A stretch of 64,000 nucleotides of DNA from Branchiostoma floridae (GCF_000003815.2 NC_049984.1:2489203-2553202); one strand, 5' to 3'. Positions 53,400 to 64,000 are shown, numbered from the stretch's first letter. Translations and numbers: made by a program. The notes: generated by a model not told the origin, from the sequence alone.

Positions 53400-56300
53400 T
53401 GCTGGTTTACACCTCGGAGCAGTGTGCATGCTCTTTTGCGTAGAGCGAAGTCTACAGTTTTAATCTCATGTAATGCTCATGCTCTCATTCAATGTAGAGT
53501 GCTATCAGTGTCTTCTACGTAAATTGTATAGGACACCTGAATTCTTCATTGATGAAGCCAGTGTGCTGACTCAAACCTTATATCTAGCGACTTCCTTCCT
53601 GAAGTTAGCATTGATGTCACTAGGAAAGCCTTTGCTTTGGACCCGGAGAAGAAATGACAGAATTTCAGGTTAGATTTTAGCTTCTCCAAAACTGCAAAGT
53701 TAGTCATCATTCCTGAAATTCTAGATTTTACAAAAATTCACACAAAATAATGATGACTTCTTCTCCACCTTTCCATTGAAGCAATTTGATGCAAAGTTAA
53801 GTCGCGAAATTGTCTTGACCTTGTCCTGGTGGTAACATGCTTGGTATGATGACAGTTCAAGATGACAGGGCGTTGGATGTAAGGAGTCTCACTGTCCCAG
53901 CAGGTGGGAACGTCAGGTGTGTGCGTACCTGGGACAGGTGTGGCCGTGGTCTGGTGGGAAAAAGGAACGTCTCAAAGGTCCTGACTTCCAAGGGCATTCA
54001 ATAAGAAATGTAGCATGATTCCTTTGGGTGATACATGGTTAAAGCGTCAATTTCTTCATCTTTCAAACTTCAAATATATATATTATACTTTGAGAGAGTT
54101 CTGCTTTCAAAATAATAGTCTAAGGTCTATCTGCCATCTGTCTTTCAGCAATGAATTTGACCTAGCTTACATGCCTCCATCTTTTTCGTTATAATTTGCA
54201 GTTTTGAAAGGCCTTGATAGTAAGAGGAACTAGGATAAATTTTGAAGAAGAAATGCAGACTAGAGTATTTTCCTTTGGTGCAACTGTACTGGACAGTCGG
54301 TATCATAAAGAGTCGGCACCAATGCGGGTTATGCCAGGATTATTTTCTCAAGCTTTCATAGACAGTTGGCCACCAAAGGAGCACTTGATCTGTGACCCTC
54401 AAGGTCGTGGAGGTCAGGGGTCATGGGCAGCTCATCCATCACACTACGACATGTCCCTATACTGATCATTACGCCAACAAAGCCGCTCCTCTTCTAGTGC
54501 CGGTGCTCCGCAGAAAAGAGACAAAGAGGACACCTCGTAGCCACCAGATAAGGAAACAATAGGAGCAAATTGGCCCATCCAGCGGAATAATGGAGGCTTT
54601 TAGGAGAACAAAGGGGACTCCGCGTAAGTCGTTAGCGCCCGTCGAGATGAGTTACGACGCCTTGTGTCCGGCCAGGGTTGGGTGACTTTAATACCATTGT
54701 AGGGAGAGGTCTTGTCCGGCTTTGTAAGGGCTGAAAAGCTGTCCGTGAGGCTATTGTACCTGCTTAATTGGTGGAGGTGACAGCTTTATTGGAGCTTGTT
54801 TTTCTTTCTTCATGCCAGAAAGAGACGTTACAACACCTGTGGTCAATGCTAAATCTTAGACTTCAACTCGATTGAGCTTGGTTAAAATTCTACATCGCAT
54901 TTCAACGATCGCACCTACAGGCCTTCAAGTGTACGGCATATGGGAGTCGTTAATAGTTGAAAAGTGGTTCTACTTATTGCATAAGTCAGGCATCACCAGT
55001 ACTGGGGCTAAACCCGATCCGAGCGCAGACAATTCAGCGCCTGTCAGGCGTAGAGAAGATAATATTTGGACAGGAGTGGCGGAGGAGGCAAACTTGACTG
55101 ACACGACCGGATCTTGGTCCCCCCTTCCATTAAACGTGAAAGGAGGTTCTCTGAAGGGCCTCCGGTCACACGTGTGGTGAGAGGTGCGAGTGTCTCTTTA
55201 GAGCGTCGGTGCTCTAAGGTCAGCACATTAGCGGCAAATGAGTTTGGCCCCACGAGCCCCCTGCTCATGCCGTGCATTGCTGGCGTGTGGAATGCCTGAT
55301 AGAGTCTGGCGCACTCCTAAAGCATGCCTGTATAAAGGATGGGCAACGTCTTTTCTTTGGTAGAGGTTTTGCAAGTTAGCTTTGAAGGACACTTTATCTT
55401 TCTAGAATCATATTCTTAAATGAAAATATAAAACAAGGAAGGGCTGACACTGACACAGGCTTGCTACAAAATGCTTTTAGAAAGAATGTTTTTAAGTGAG
55501 GGCTAAGTAAGTGTCCTTAGTAGGCTTATGATTTTACCTTTTTTTTGTTCTCATTTGCAATTTCTTGATTGTGTCCTTACAAAATGGTGATTTCACAATA
55601 GACCTGTAATCAGTACAGTTTTCCTCATTTCTTGCTATCTTGCTTTTATCTTATCTCTATAGAAGCAGCCCTTAGTGCCTTGTATATGACAGAACCTTGG
55701 TCACGCACAGTCTGTGCTGTAACATCAAGTGCAGCTGACTCTGTTGTCAGACTCACACAGGAGGGATCCACAGCTAACCTCTGATCTGATCTGAGAAACA
55801 CCAAATTCTGCCGACTTGGCGGGATAATTTCTGATGACAGGTGCCACTCAAGTCATATTTCATGTAAACCTGTCAGTAAAGTATCAAATAATCAGAAATT
55901 GTGTTACTCGGCTCTCTAAATGTCATATGGAAATGGGACAGAGGAAAAGAAGAGTAATTCCCATAATAGGTTAATATAATATCATCATTTTCCCCTTTGC
56001 CCCAAATCCAGAACCAAAATGATCTGTTGAAGTTTCTTAAATCTTTCTTGATCAAGTTGATCAGGGATACTTTGAGCAGGGAGTATGTTGGCAGGCAAAG
56101 ATAGAAATACCAGGAACTGGTATCTGTTTATCATTAAAAAAAAAGAAATTGCAAAATTAGTACAATTTCCTACAAAGCCCACATATATATTACTCTCACA
56201 TTGGTTGGTTGGCAGAATTAGAGAATTACATCAGAGAGCATACAACTCATCTATGTTTAAACTGTAATACTATGTCACAGTATATCAGGGACTCGTAGTG

Positions 56301-57730
56301 AAAAGAAGAGCTTTGTTTCACTGTAAGAAAGCAGACCTGTACCGAAACGCTTGTCCTTCTCTCACTAGCTTCCATTCCTTTCTTCGTAGGCAGCTGTACC
56401 CTTTTGCCTTTCCAGTCCCACATGTCACCGTGAGCCAGTCTGAAACATTGCGTCCTTCTCACCCAACACAGGATTATCCGGCCCACACACGCGTCTAAAC
56501 ACCAACAAACATATATAACACCCGACAGTCCCCATACACCACTGTCCCCGTGCCCCAGATCCCGTCTTTAGACCTTCTATATCGGTTAGTATGAATCAAA
56601 CCCTGCCCTAGAAACTCCTGACAGCTCCGACACAGCCTGGCTTTGTGAGAACCTTGCAGAGAGGCGGACAGAAGTAATGCCTGTGTTCTTCTCGCTGCAG
56701 CTAGGTTGTTCTAAAATGGGCTATCACGTAGAAGGTATGTTCGGAGGAACACTGTAACTGTTGTGGTACTGTGTGGCTCTGTATTTGGTACTGAATGAAT
56801 GAACAAATGAAAGACGGGTGGACGACTGAATGTCGTCTTGTTCTCTACCTTGAATGTTTGGTCTTTCTTTTCCGACTGCAGTTTCTGTATCCTCTTGTTG
56901 TTAGATAGCTGTTTCTTGGTTCATGGCGAAGTAAGAGCTGCAGTTTTGTCTTAGTTTCTTGACAGTGGACATGAAAGAAGACATCTTCCGCAAGCACAGC
57001 TGTACCTACAAGTGCAGAGGGAAATATAAGGAAGAGAAACCTGACTTTTTTTGTTGAAAAAGTGTCTGTCTGTGTTATAAATAGCCAGGACCAACCCTGG
57101 CCTTCAATCTCTGTCAGTCTGTTCTGTAAACAAAGGGCTAAGTTTGGTCTCAACTGACAAGAGTGATCACCTCCAGAAAGATCATCCACCATTATCTGGT
57201 TAATTCTTCCCATAGAAAGAGTGTTTTTTCTTAGAATCGGTCCTAAGCTATCAAAAAGTCTTTGACATTGTTGATAGGGTAAGAAGTTCAATATGTTGTT
57301 CCTGTCAAAACATTTCTTTGATGTATTAGGAGAAAGTAATAAAGACTCTGGATGTGAACTAGGTCAGTAGACAGATCAGGAGGCCACCATCTTGGAATTC
57401 AAGGACATTGCAGAGGTCAAATACCTTTTTTATACTTGTCTAGACTAGAAAAGCAAAGAGAAAAACTTACGGAGAGAGATTTTGTTCCAATCATGTATAT
57501 TCATGCATATCTTGTAAACTCCATTAGTGACCTTAAGGCTTTAAGAAATTATGCGATGACCTTGAGTAAAAGGTAAGAAAAGAAATTAAGCATGAAAGGG
57601 ATAGATGCCACTACAAAAGACTATTTAGCAGCAGTTAAACTGTTTATCCATAGCCTCAGTCAGCCTCCTGACCCTTGCGGTGTTGAGGTCGTTGCCCCCA
57701 CATGCGAGTACTTGCCCCAGAAACAGCTGA
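53400..57730. other. Long unique-looking stretch without supported genes
   Basis: 4.3 kb with no exon called. Blocks 54480-54790 (AGGAAACAATAGGAGC, GTGACTTTAATACC, TGCTTAATTGGTGG) and 55000-55330 look unique and moderately GC-rich, and could be regulatory. A 34-nt segment 56701-56734 between CTTCTCGCTGCAG and GTATGT reads LGCSKMGYHVE and has the form of a small exon, but nothing supports it further. The 148-codon minus frame at 56845-57291 shows no domain. Confidence 0.35.
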
Positions 57731-57739
57731 TTGTTTTAA

Positions 57740-58480
57740 GACATTGTACGATGTTGTGAAGACTGCGACTTTGATTCTTCGTCTGATTTATTAGAAGAAG
57801 CCATGGTCAGCGAGAACATACATGCTGACCCTTCAAATCTGTAGCTATCCTGTGTTACATTTGGTCATTTTGTATATCTTAGGAAGGACAACAATTCACA
57901 TCTGAAGACCATTTGTGACTTTGATTTTTACTGTGATTTATTAGAAGAAGCCATGGTCAGCAAAAACTGCAGCAAGTTACCAGTAGGGCTGTCCTTGTAT
58001 CTGTGGTCATTTCGTGGTTGTCAAGTTTAACAGTTTGCATCTAAAGATCGCTTCTGACTTTGATTTTCGCTGTGATTTATTACAGAAAGGCATGGTCAGT
58101 GAGAAGCCTTAGAATCTGGAACAAGTTATGGCTATCCTGGGGCTCCCTTGGAAATCAGTTACGTCAACTGAAGGGACCACCGTAAAGATGAATTAGTAAA
58201 GTAAATGAAAATCCTTGTAATTTCTGGTTTACTATCACGAGTATAAAAGACCTGTCTCTTCCAGATCACTTCAGTGTCACTGACGAAAACTGGTGGATTC
58301 CAGTTGAAACGTCTGACCGTTTCCAAAATCATATCCAGTTGCTTTAGTAACTGCTTTTTGGCATCACTATCATGGTCATTTACCAGTTTGTTACCAGTGG
58401 TTCCCATGTGAAGGCTTGGATTCTGCGTGTGATTTATTGTGAGACAGCACGGTCAGTGACTGAAGACCTGGCTAAACCCT
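57740..58480. repeat. Tandem repeat (139-150 bp) interrupted by an insertion
   Basis: GATTTATTAGAAGAAGCCAT-GGTCAG starts at 57785 and 57935, with variants at 58074 and 58431. The first spacings are 150 and 139; the last is 357, consistent with about 210 extra bases at roughly 58150-58365. The extra block (GGTGGATTCCAGTTGAAACG, TCCAAAATCATATCCAGTTG) is open on minus for 82 codons but of unknown family. Confidence 0.8.
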
Positions 58481-58950
58481 GCTGCAACCCTATTCTATTC
58501 TCCTCTTTGCTTAGTCTGGCTGCCACCTACGTTTTCATTTGCTATCAGACTATTTCTAAACAGAAGCCGAAGAGAGAAAGCGAGACGAAGGAGGAAAATT
58601 TGCAAGGCGCCATCTTAGAAACTTTCAGCCCTTTGTTGCTAACATATAGGATGTTTCTTGTCATCTGCTGTACTTTATTATTTTTTGTTCTGTTCAATCT
58701 GCCACAGTTACAAATTAAGTCATGGGGATTTTCACATAAAAGTTTGCTTGAAATATCAACTTGTCATTTAATTTTTGGCCGGTTGTGTCTGTCCAGAGAT
58801 GTATGCTGCTGCCTTGCCACTGCCACCTGTTTCCACCGAGGTATCGCCCCCCTCCCACTTCTTGGCAAGGACACTGCACACCTGTTTCAACTTGTCCTCT
58901 TTGCTCTCCCTGTTGACTTTGTCTCAAAACTGCTCTCCTGTCTGCTCTGT

Positions 58951-59350
58951 CTGGGTAATGTGCAGTGGCTAACCAGCGTCTCCAATCTGGACTCAAGGAC
59001 AAGGGTTCCAATCTAAAAAAAAAAAGACTTTTGAACCACCATATTAAGATGATACAGTCATTTGCATGAGATATGGGCATGACTCTTTTGTCTGGGTAGT
59101 GTGCAGCCGCCAACAGTGGCTAACCAGCCGTCTCCAATCTGGACTCGAGGTCAAGGGTTCCAATCTCTCAAAAAAACAAGTTTTGAACCACCATAAGTAT
59201 TATATTATAAGGGTAATTTGTTGGAGATACTCTTCTGTCAAGAAAAGTGCAAACCCCGCAACGCAGTTCTCAAGAAGCATTGGAATATGTGCTAACAGTC
59301 TGCCATCTGGATCTCAAGGTCACTGGTTCCAGTCCCACAAACCAAGACCA
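58951..59350 (+). mobile_element. Three tandem tRNA-like SINE units
   Basis: CTGGGTAATGTGCAGTGGCT, AACCAGCGTCTCCAATCTGG and AGGACAAGGGTTCCAATCTA-A(n) start at 58951; a close copy starts at 59092 (offset 141); a diverged copy runs from about 59235 (CTAACAGTCTGCCATCTGG, AAGGTCACTGGTTCCAGTCC). GTGGCTAACCAGC and GGTTCCAATC fit degenerate A and B boxes. An A-rich tail closes each unit. The 214-codon + frame at 58372-59016 ends inside unit 1 and is not a gene. Confidence 0.65.
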
Positions 59351-59845
59351 AATGTTTGGATTCTGAAATACAATGGGAAGGAGTTGATAGATTTTGTATG
59401 ACAATCTGAGTGTCCAACGAAGAACACATACAAAAGCCACCACTGATGACATCTCTGTGGAAAAGTAGGAATACACTCTAAAGAAATCTCCAAATATTTC
59501 TCAATGATAGAAATCGAATTGTCCTTAGATATATCATTCACCTGGATGTCAACCTTAACCATCATGGAAAAATAAAATGTTCTGTTCCCTGTGTCACACT
59601 GTCCCATCCAATGCAGTGAGTCCAAATTTGATGTTCAAAGACATACAACTGCAAGCTAAAGGTGGAGCAAACTCATTAAAGTTAGCACATTACTCTTCTT
59701 TCTCCTTGAGAGCTGTTATAAATGGCAGGTGTAACAATGAATCCTTTCCACCCAGCATGTCAGAACACTTACCAGGTGGGTAGAGTTTGTAGGGGCAGTG
59801 TCTGGCTGCCAAAAGTGCACAGCATCCCCTTGTACCAACTTCCTC

Positions 59846-60229
59846 AGGCCACATCAATTTTATTTGTTGTTTCTTGGATTTCCCGACCCTACTTTTTCCG
59901 ATTTGAAAAAAAAAAAAAACTTTTCAAATTGATGGCCACACCTTGTGTTGACAAAATTTCACTGCCTCTCCTTTTTCAAATTAACCATGGGCCTTCAAAT
60001 TCCAGTAGCTGTACGTGCCTATTTTGGACGGTACGTTTACCATTTTTCTTCTAACTTTGGACTTTGCTACCAGGGACCCCCTAAATGTTGAAAATCTAGG
60101 TTTTCCTTTCCGATCTCTCCTACCCCCGACTTTTTGAAAAGTTTTTTTTTTATATTATTTTTTCGACCGACCGACCCATTTTTTTTTCTGAAAAAATCCG
60201 AGAAACAACAAATAAAATTGGTGTGGCCT
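59846..60229. mobile_element. MITE, AGGCCACACCAATTTTATTTG ends, 384 bp
   Basis: The first 36 bases (AGGCCACATCAATTTTATTT, GTTGTTTCTTGGATTT) and the last 36, inverted, match at 34 positions. The interior is rich in A and T runs and includes CGACCGACCGACCC. No target duplication is apparent (TTCCTC versus AAGGGC). Solo ends lie at 17611-17639 and about 44524-44546. No protein is encoded. Confidence 0.8.
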
Positions 60230-60234
60230 AAGGG

Positions 60235-61280
60235 CAGGAAACAGCAACACTCCCTGACAGGAAGACATGCTAAGCTGTTCAGCAAACTTGCTCGGACCAG
60301 AGAAGCCAAACAGCAGACACAACATGTGGAAACGGCAAACTTTGTGGGATCAGAAAGCTCTGGGCAGTCGGTCAGACAAACATGGCGGGGAAACTTGAAA
60401 GGAAAAATATCTGAACCTGTTCCCTACACTCTTTAAGCTTACCTAACTGCCTGTACTTGACGTGTATGCAAGCTTACCCAAATACACCCCAGCTTGTATC
60501 TGGTTTAGGTGTTAAGTGCGTGTTCCGATGGCTTTGTCGGTGAAAGTGTTCCCAGTCAAGCCTTCCAAATGATTGTAGCAGTATAGCTGAGAAGGGGAAA
60601 AAGTTTTATTCTTTAGAATTCTGTGAGTTCCTTGCCTTTTGCCTTTAAAGTCTTGATCTGGTTCATGTCTTATACTTAGTCTTATGCAAAGTCTTTGAAT
60701 GCTGAGAGTTGCCAGAGTCTCTGCTTATTTTAAGTTTGAGAGCGCAGCAGTTATTTTATTGGCACTGATGAATCCTGGCTAATCGTTTCCAAGTTGTTTC
60801 GCCAGGGCTGAGATGTACGTTACAGCTGTGTGTATGGAAAACTGTGACCTTGGAAAATCTCAATTTGGAGGTCAGCCAGGGGTCAGAAATGGAAGCCAAA
60901 ATTCTACAAATGGAAGGTTTTCAGATTTCCAACATCATTTTTCAACATTTTGAAAACTGCAGATAACTTTTAGTAGTACTAATATCTTGATGAAGGTTAG
61001 TATTCCAACTCCAAGTGCATGATTAATAAATACATGATAATAAATCTCTTGACTCTGTAGAGTTTGTCCAATTGCTTGATTTGTTTTGTAGGTGTATTTT
61101 TTATCAATATCATATCAGCTCCAGTAAGCAAGCATCACTGCTTTTCTAAGTTTTCGTCCTTTTTTTTCATTCAAGGCTGAAGTTTGTTCTTTGCAATCTT
61201 GGTAAAAACACAGATACCTTGTCCAACGAAATTGTCCATGGCTATGTTATGGCCTGATGTCTGGTGTGAGTGATTGCTAG
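60235..61280. other. Unannotated stretch
   Basis: No gene or repeat recognised over about 1 kb. Confidence 0.4.
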
Positions 61281-61288
61281 GAGGGGGT

Positions 61289-61406
61289 CAGCCTCTACTG
61301 TGCTGTGGTCAGTCCAGCACTGTGCAGTGGTCAGTCTCCACTGTGCTGTGGTCAGCCTCCACTGTGCAGTGGTCAGCCTCTACTGTGCTGTGGTCAGTCC
61401 AGCACT
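61289..61406. repeat. Minisatellite, 20-22 bp unit
   Basis: GTGGTCAGTCTCCACTGTGC and variants (GTCAGCCTCTACTGTGCTGT, CAGTCCAGCACTGTGCAGTG) repeat five to six times. The unit near 21 bp keeps a + frame open, which explains the repetitive HCAVVSL-type translation; it is not a gene. Confidence 0.9.
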
Positions 61407-61505
61407 GATTCTGATTTCACACTACATCACTGTGACCAGCTATGCAGACATGCAAACAACTCTGCTTTCTTTGGGGCCTGTCATTGCCTCCATGAAAAAA
61501 GTAGG

Positions 61506-61657
61506 TACTGTAAATGCATTTCAGTTCGCTGGGATTTACTTTTGCGGTAGCTGGAACATAGACTGTATTCATATACAAATGTACTGTAATGGAAAAGTGG
61601 TAAAGCGGTCACGGCGAAAACCGCAAACATAAAACCACCGCGAACATGTCTGCAGTA
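61506..61657. mobile_element. MITE with TACTGTAAATG / TACTGCAGACATG ends, 152 bp
   Basis: TACTGTAAATGCATTTCAGT, TCGCTGGGATTTACTTTTGC on the left and, inverted, TACTGCAGACATGTTCGCGG, TGGTTTTATGTTTGCGGTTT on the right form an imperfect inverted repeat. Non-coding. No target duplication longer than a few bases was resolved. Confidence 0.6.
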
Positions 61658-61699
61658 TCATTTTCAGTGTGTCTGTATGTGTGTTTGTGTCTGTCTGTC

Positions 61700-62010
61700 T
61701 GTTTGTAAATAGAGGTAGGAAAGACTAAGGTCTTTGGGCTGTGTGTGGCCTTCATTAAGTGACAGGAGAGAAGGCATCAGCCTGTAATTTCCCCAGGAAT
61801 TTGGCCAAGCACAAGAGGTCTACCCTTCTCTTCTAGATAAGCATGCTGGGTTCTTTAACGTTCAGACGTTTGCTGCCTGAGCGTTTCCCACACATGGGGT
61901 CAACGACCCCTCAGCAGGACGAACTGTCCCCTCCAGTAGTGTTCAAGTCCTCGGTTAGGGATTCGAACCTACAACCTCCAGGTTTCCATTCTGTCAGGCA
62001 GGAAAAGTGA
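61700..62010 (-). mobile_element. tRNA-derived SINE, third family
   Basis: On minus: TGCCTGACAGAATGGAAACC, GGTTGTAGGTTCGAATCCCT (B box, about 61957-61975), then GACAGTTCGTCCTGCTGAGG, GGTCGTTGACCCCATGTGTG, CTGAACGTTAAAGAACCCAG and ATTACAGGCTGATGCCTTCT. GTTAAAGAACC is shared with the 7566/19918 SINEs but the rest differs. The A box is poor. Confidence 0.65.
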
Positions 62011-62619
62011 GACTGCAAAGATCAGGTCATCGGGACGTTACTAATCACCATGATTGCATACCTCATAACACGATAATATGATTTCCTATCATAGTTTGTA
62101 TCCCCCTCCTCTCATTACTGGGTACCCCAGTGTTCTCACCAGGCCTTTTCAGCATAGCGGGCCGATACGCTGTGGGCTGGAAAAATGACGCTGTAAAAAG
62201 CCCGCTACGCTGTATTTTCACCCAGCGTAGCGGCAAAAAAATGGGGGAAAACTGGAAAAATACCGTTGTAAAAATGCGAAAGCACGTGCCAAGCACGCGC
62301 CTCCGCTGTTTCAGCTCGAAGGGAGGTGTTTTATAGCACCCCGCGTACCGCTATCTCGCAGCCCCCACCCAGGACCGCCCCTTGCGCGGCGTGCGTTCTG
62401 TACTGTAAACAGAGAACCGGCACAAAACTTGTAAAAAGTTTCGGTTCAAGTCCGGTTAAAATCGGAACGGCAAGAAACGCTTCTTGGACTTGCACAAAAA
62501 TAGCACTTGTATACATTCCCTTTTATGTTGCAGTATACTTGTAAATCATCTAAAACCTTCCAAAGATCGAGAAATTTGCGTTGAGAAATGACGAAAACAT
62601 CGTGCGTGCATGCAGGCAG

Positions 62620-62760
62620 CTAGCGGTAATGGCGGCGAAAACATCGTAAAATCTCGCAAAAAAATTCTCGCGAGATCTGATGCGTCTCTGTGACGTCAGG
62701 GGAAACTAGCGATCTCATTGGTTTAGGATAAACAACAGCAACGACCGCCATTTTTAGAGC
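62620..62760. promoter_or_regulatory. Promoter-like cassette inside the hAT-like element
   Basis: Within 130 bases: AATGGCGGC (62628, YY1-like), TCTCGCGAGA (62666-62675, a known promoter palindrome), TGACGTCA (62691-62698, CRE), ATTGG (62717, inverted CCAAT) and CCGCCATTTT (62745, YY1-like on minus). These are the motifs of TATA-less housekeeping promoters. It probably descends from the transposase promoter of the parent element. Confidence 0.5.
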
Positions 62761-62974
62761 AAATTTTACCGTATTTTACCCCGAAAATTTCTGCCGTTTT
62801 GGAGATTTTGCGGGCCCAAAACTCATATCAAAAGGAAGCAAAGGTATTCTTGTTGTTTTTACGTCCAACACGTCTTATGTGAACGCATTATTCGTCCGCC
62901 GATCGCGAACTTGAAAGTCGGCCGGGGATTCCCCGTGCCGAGCACATGTTTCTGCGTGTTTTGTTCTGTTTACG

Positions 62975-63067
62975 ATGAAAAAAAATACGATGGAAACAGA
63001 GACTGTCAAAGTTGTTTATCTAGAAAAAGTTGGTGGCAAACCGGACAATATTTATGAGTACTGTTGA
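62975..63067 (+). pseudogene. Short frame downstream of the cassette, possible transposase N-terminus
   Basis: 30 codons: MKKNTMETETVKVVYLEKVG, GKPDNIYEYC, stop. It lies 215 bases past the promoter-like cassette in the same element. Composition is protein-like, and a truncated leader of an internally deleted transposase gene is plausible, but no domain is identifiable. Chance remains possible at this length. Confidence 0.25.
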
Positions 63068-63520
63068 GCTGAGTAAAAATTGTTGTTTATGAGTTTTTAG
63101 TTGTCTTTGATGCTTTGACTCAAAGTATCGTTACGTCAAACTGCTACAATTATCGTAGATATGCCCCTAAAAACTGATACAATAAGCCTTCTGAATAGCC
63201 TAAAATGCAAGAGCTTCCGGGGGGCTTCGCCCCCCTGGGGCCCCCTTCGGCGGCCCCCGAACCCCTGCCCCGACGCTGTGAAAAAATCCTGGTGAGAACA
63301 CTGTACCCACTACTCCAGCTGCCTACAAACACAGACTGGCAGACCTGAAAGCGGGCTGGGTTGTGGCCAGGCCAGGCATGCTTGACATACACGGTCCTGC
63401 CCCAGACTGGTGGGCAGAGTGCCAGTAAAGCCTCACAGCGCTGGGGTCTCCCCTGTCTACTGAAAGATCAGGGATTCCCCTCCAAACTTGGGCGTAGGCA
63501 GACTTACTTTCTTGGCTCAT

Positions 63521-63665
63521 TACCTTCGCCAAGTAGGTTATATTTTGGGGCACCTTTTTGTCTGTGTGGTCACTAATATAACTCTGGAATTGCTGGAATG
63601 GTTTTTGTGATGAAATCTAGAAATAGATTAGATTTTGGGCGAAGTTGTTGGAATTTTCCTCTTAG
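63521..63665 (+). repeat. Dispersed repeat starting ACCTTCGCCAAGTAGGTTAT
   Basis: TACCTTCGCCAAGTAGGTTA, TATTTTGGGGCACC, GTCTGTGTGGTCA, ATAACTCTGGAATTGCTGGA and AAATAGATTAGATTTTGGGC. From memory this 'ACCTTCGCCAAGGAGGTTAT' word is a frequent dispersed repeat in marine invertebrate genomes; only one copy is in this window, so the call rests on recollection. Confidence 0.4.
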
Positions 63666-63669
63666 CCTT

Positions 63670-64000
63670 TTGATAGATGTTTGTATTTAAAAATTTCTGA
63701 GTCTGGAAACCAATTAGATTAATTGTTATGGCCTTATAAGTATCCTGTTTCTGTCTCTTTTGAAGTGTTTTCAGATCAAATGTCAAAACAGATTAGAATT
63801 GAGGGTGTCAATGTTCAACTGTTAACCTGAGAGATCCTCAAATAGCCTCGTTGGGATAATAGACCGGATGGTTCAACAGTTGTCAAGTAAAATATCAATC
63901 AAAGACAGATTTTTAAACTATGATAAAGAATTATGAGTGTTATAACTATTATTACTAACGTCTCCGGTCCTAATTCCGACCTATGTTCTACACGAACGCA
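63670..64000. other. Unannotated right edge
   Basis: AT-rich sequence with nothing recognised. Confidence 0.4.

Larger units (their letters stand above)
62128..63303. mobile_element. hAT-like element, 1176 bp, 5-bp target duplication
   Basis: CAGTGTTCTCACCAGG (62128-62143) and CCTGGTGAGAACACTG (63288-63303) are perfect 16-bp terminal inverted repeats, each flanked by TACCC (62123-62127 and 63304-63308). Subterminal AGCGTAGCGG/CCGCTACGCTG words occur near the left end and GACGCTGTGAAAAA near the right, with a strong hairpin at 63216-63245 (GGGGGGCTTCGCCCCCC). CAGTG ends with 5-bp duplication fit the hAT5-type group. No transposase-length frame exists, but a promoter-like cassette and a 30-codon frame (62975-63067) do. 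Confidence 0.88.

Noticed and set aside
53022-53522. 166-codon frame across N
   Set aside because: It is open only because the 100-N gap is translated as X; the real sequence is unknown.
56701-56734. 34-nt microexon between CTTCTCGCTGCAG and GTATGT
   Set aside because: Good splice-like edges but 11 residues with no family match and no neighbour exon; kept only as a remark.
56845-57291. 148-codon minus frame
   Set aside because: No domain, no splice sites, composition like non-coding DNA.
58372-59016. 214-codon + frame, the longest in the window
   Set aside because: It crosses the end of a tandem repeat and ends inside a tRNA-like SINE unit; no domain, no splice context, hydrophobic stretches are compatible with chance.
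30667-64000. Search for ADAMTS catalytic (HExxH) or thrombospondin-type exons
   Set aside because: No segment with the zinc-binding motif or WSxW-CxxxCG pattern was found by eye on +; short exons could have been missed.

Overview
This looks like intergenic and intronic DNA from an invertebrate animal genome; my best guess is an amphioxus (Branchiostoma), at moderate confidence. The support is a mosaic of tRNA-derived SINEs, short foldback DNA transposons and decayed non-LTR retrotransposon ends, moderate GC with sharp CpG-rich promoter-like patches, short introns, and one recognisable animal gene. There is no prokaryotic gene organisation: almost every open frame is short and lies in repeats or unique non-coding DNA. 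Three runs of 100 N (4075-4174, 5058-5157, 53266-53365) are assembly gaps.

The only gene I can support is the 5' end of an ADAMTS-type secreted metalloprotease on the + strand. A CpG-rich promoter/5'UTR region (about 28.8-29.4 kb) precedes three coding exons: 29412-29489 (signal peptide), 29838-29913 and 30353-30666 (propeptide). They join in phase into a 156-residue signal-plus-propeptide reading frame. I found no catalytic, disintegrin or thrombospondin-repeat exon downstream; the later exons lie beyond the window or were missed. A second CpG-rich region at 35.2-35.57 kb carries CCAAT, CRE and YY1-like motifs and may be an unassigned promoter.

Layout: 0-9 kb has a TG microsatellite, small tandem repeats, retrotransposon C-terminal fragments, an 82-bp tandem array (6.2-7.0 kb), SINEs, and a homeodomain/TCF-motif-rich unique block (8.6-9.2 kb). 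9-20 kb holds MITEs and SINEs, a near-perfect 21-bp-stem palindrome (12.3 kb), a retrotransposon 3' end with its 3' tail tandemly triplicated (14.4-14.9 kb), and a foldback element with a 9-bp target duplication (18 kb). 20-23 kb is dominated by an eleven-copy degenerate array. 24-27 kb carries further MITEs. 28-31 kb is the ADAMTS 5' end. 32-50 kb contains MITEs, SINEs, hAT-like elements and retrotransposon scraps. 50-53.4 kb has a hAT MITE, another long array and a gap bracketed by terminal inverted repeats. 57-64 kb has an interrupted tandem array, tandem tRNA-like SINE units, two MITEs and a 1.18-kb hAT-like element with a 5-bp target duplication that carries a promoter-like cassette.

The biology is therefore one gene start embedded in dense mobile-element sediment. 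Element calls rest on inverted repeats, target duplications and protein motifs read by eye; no database search was possible.
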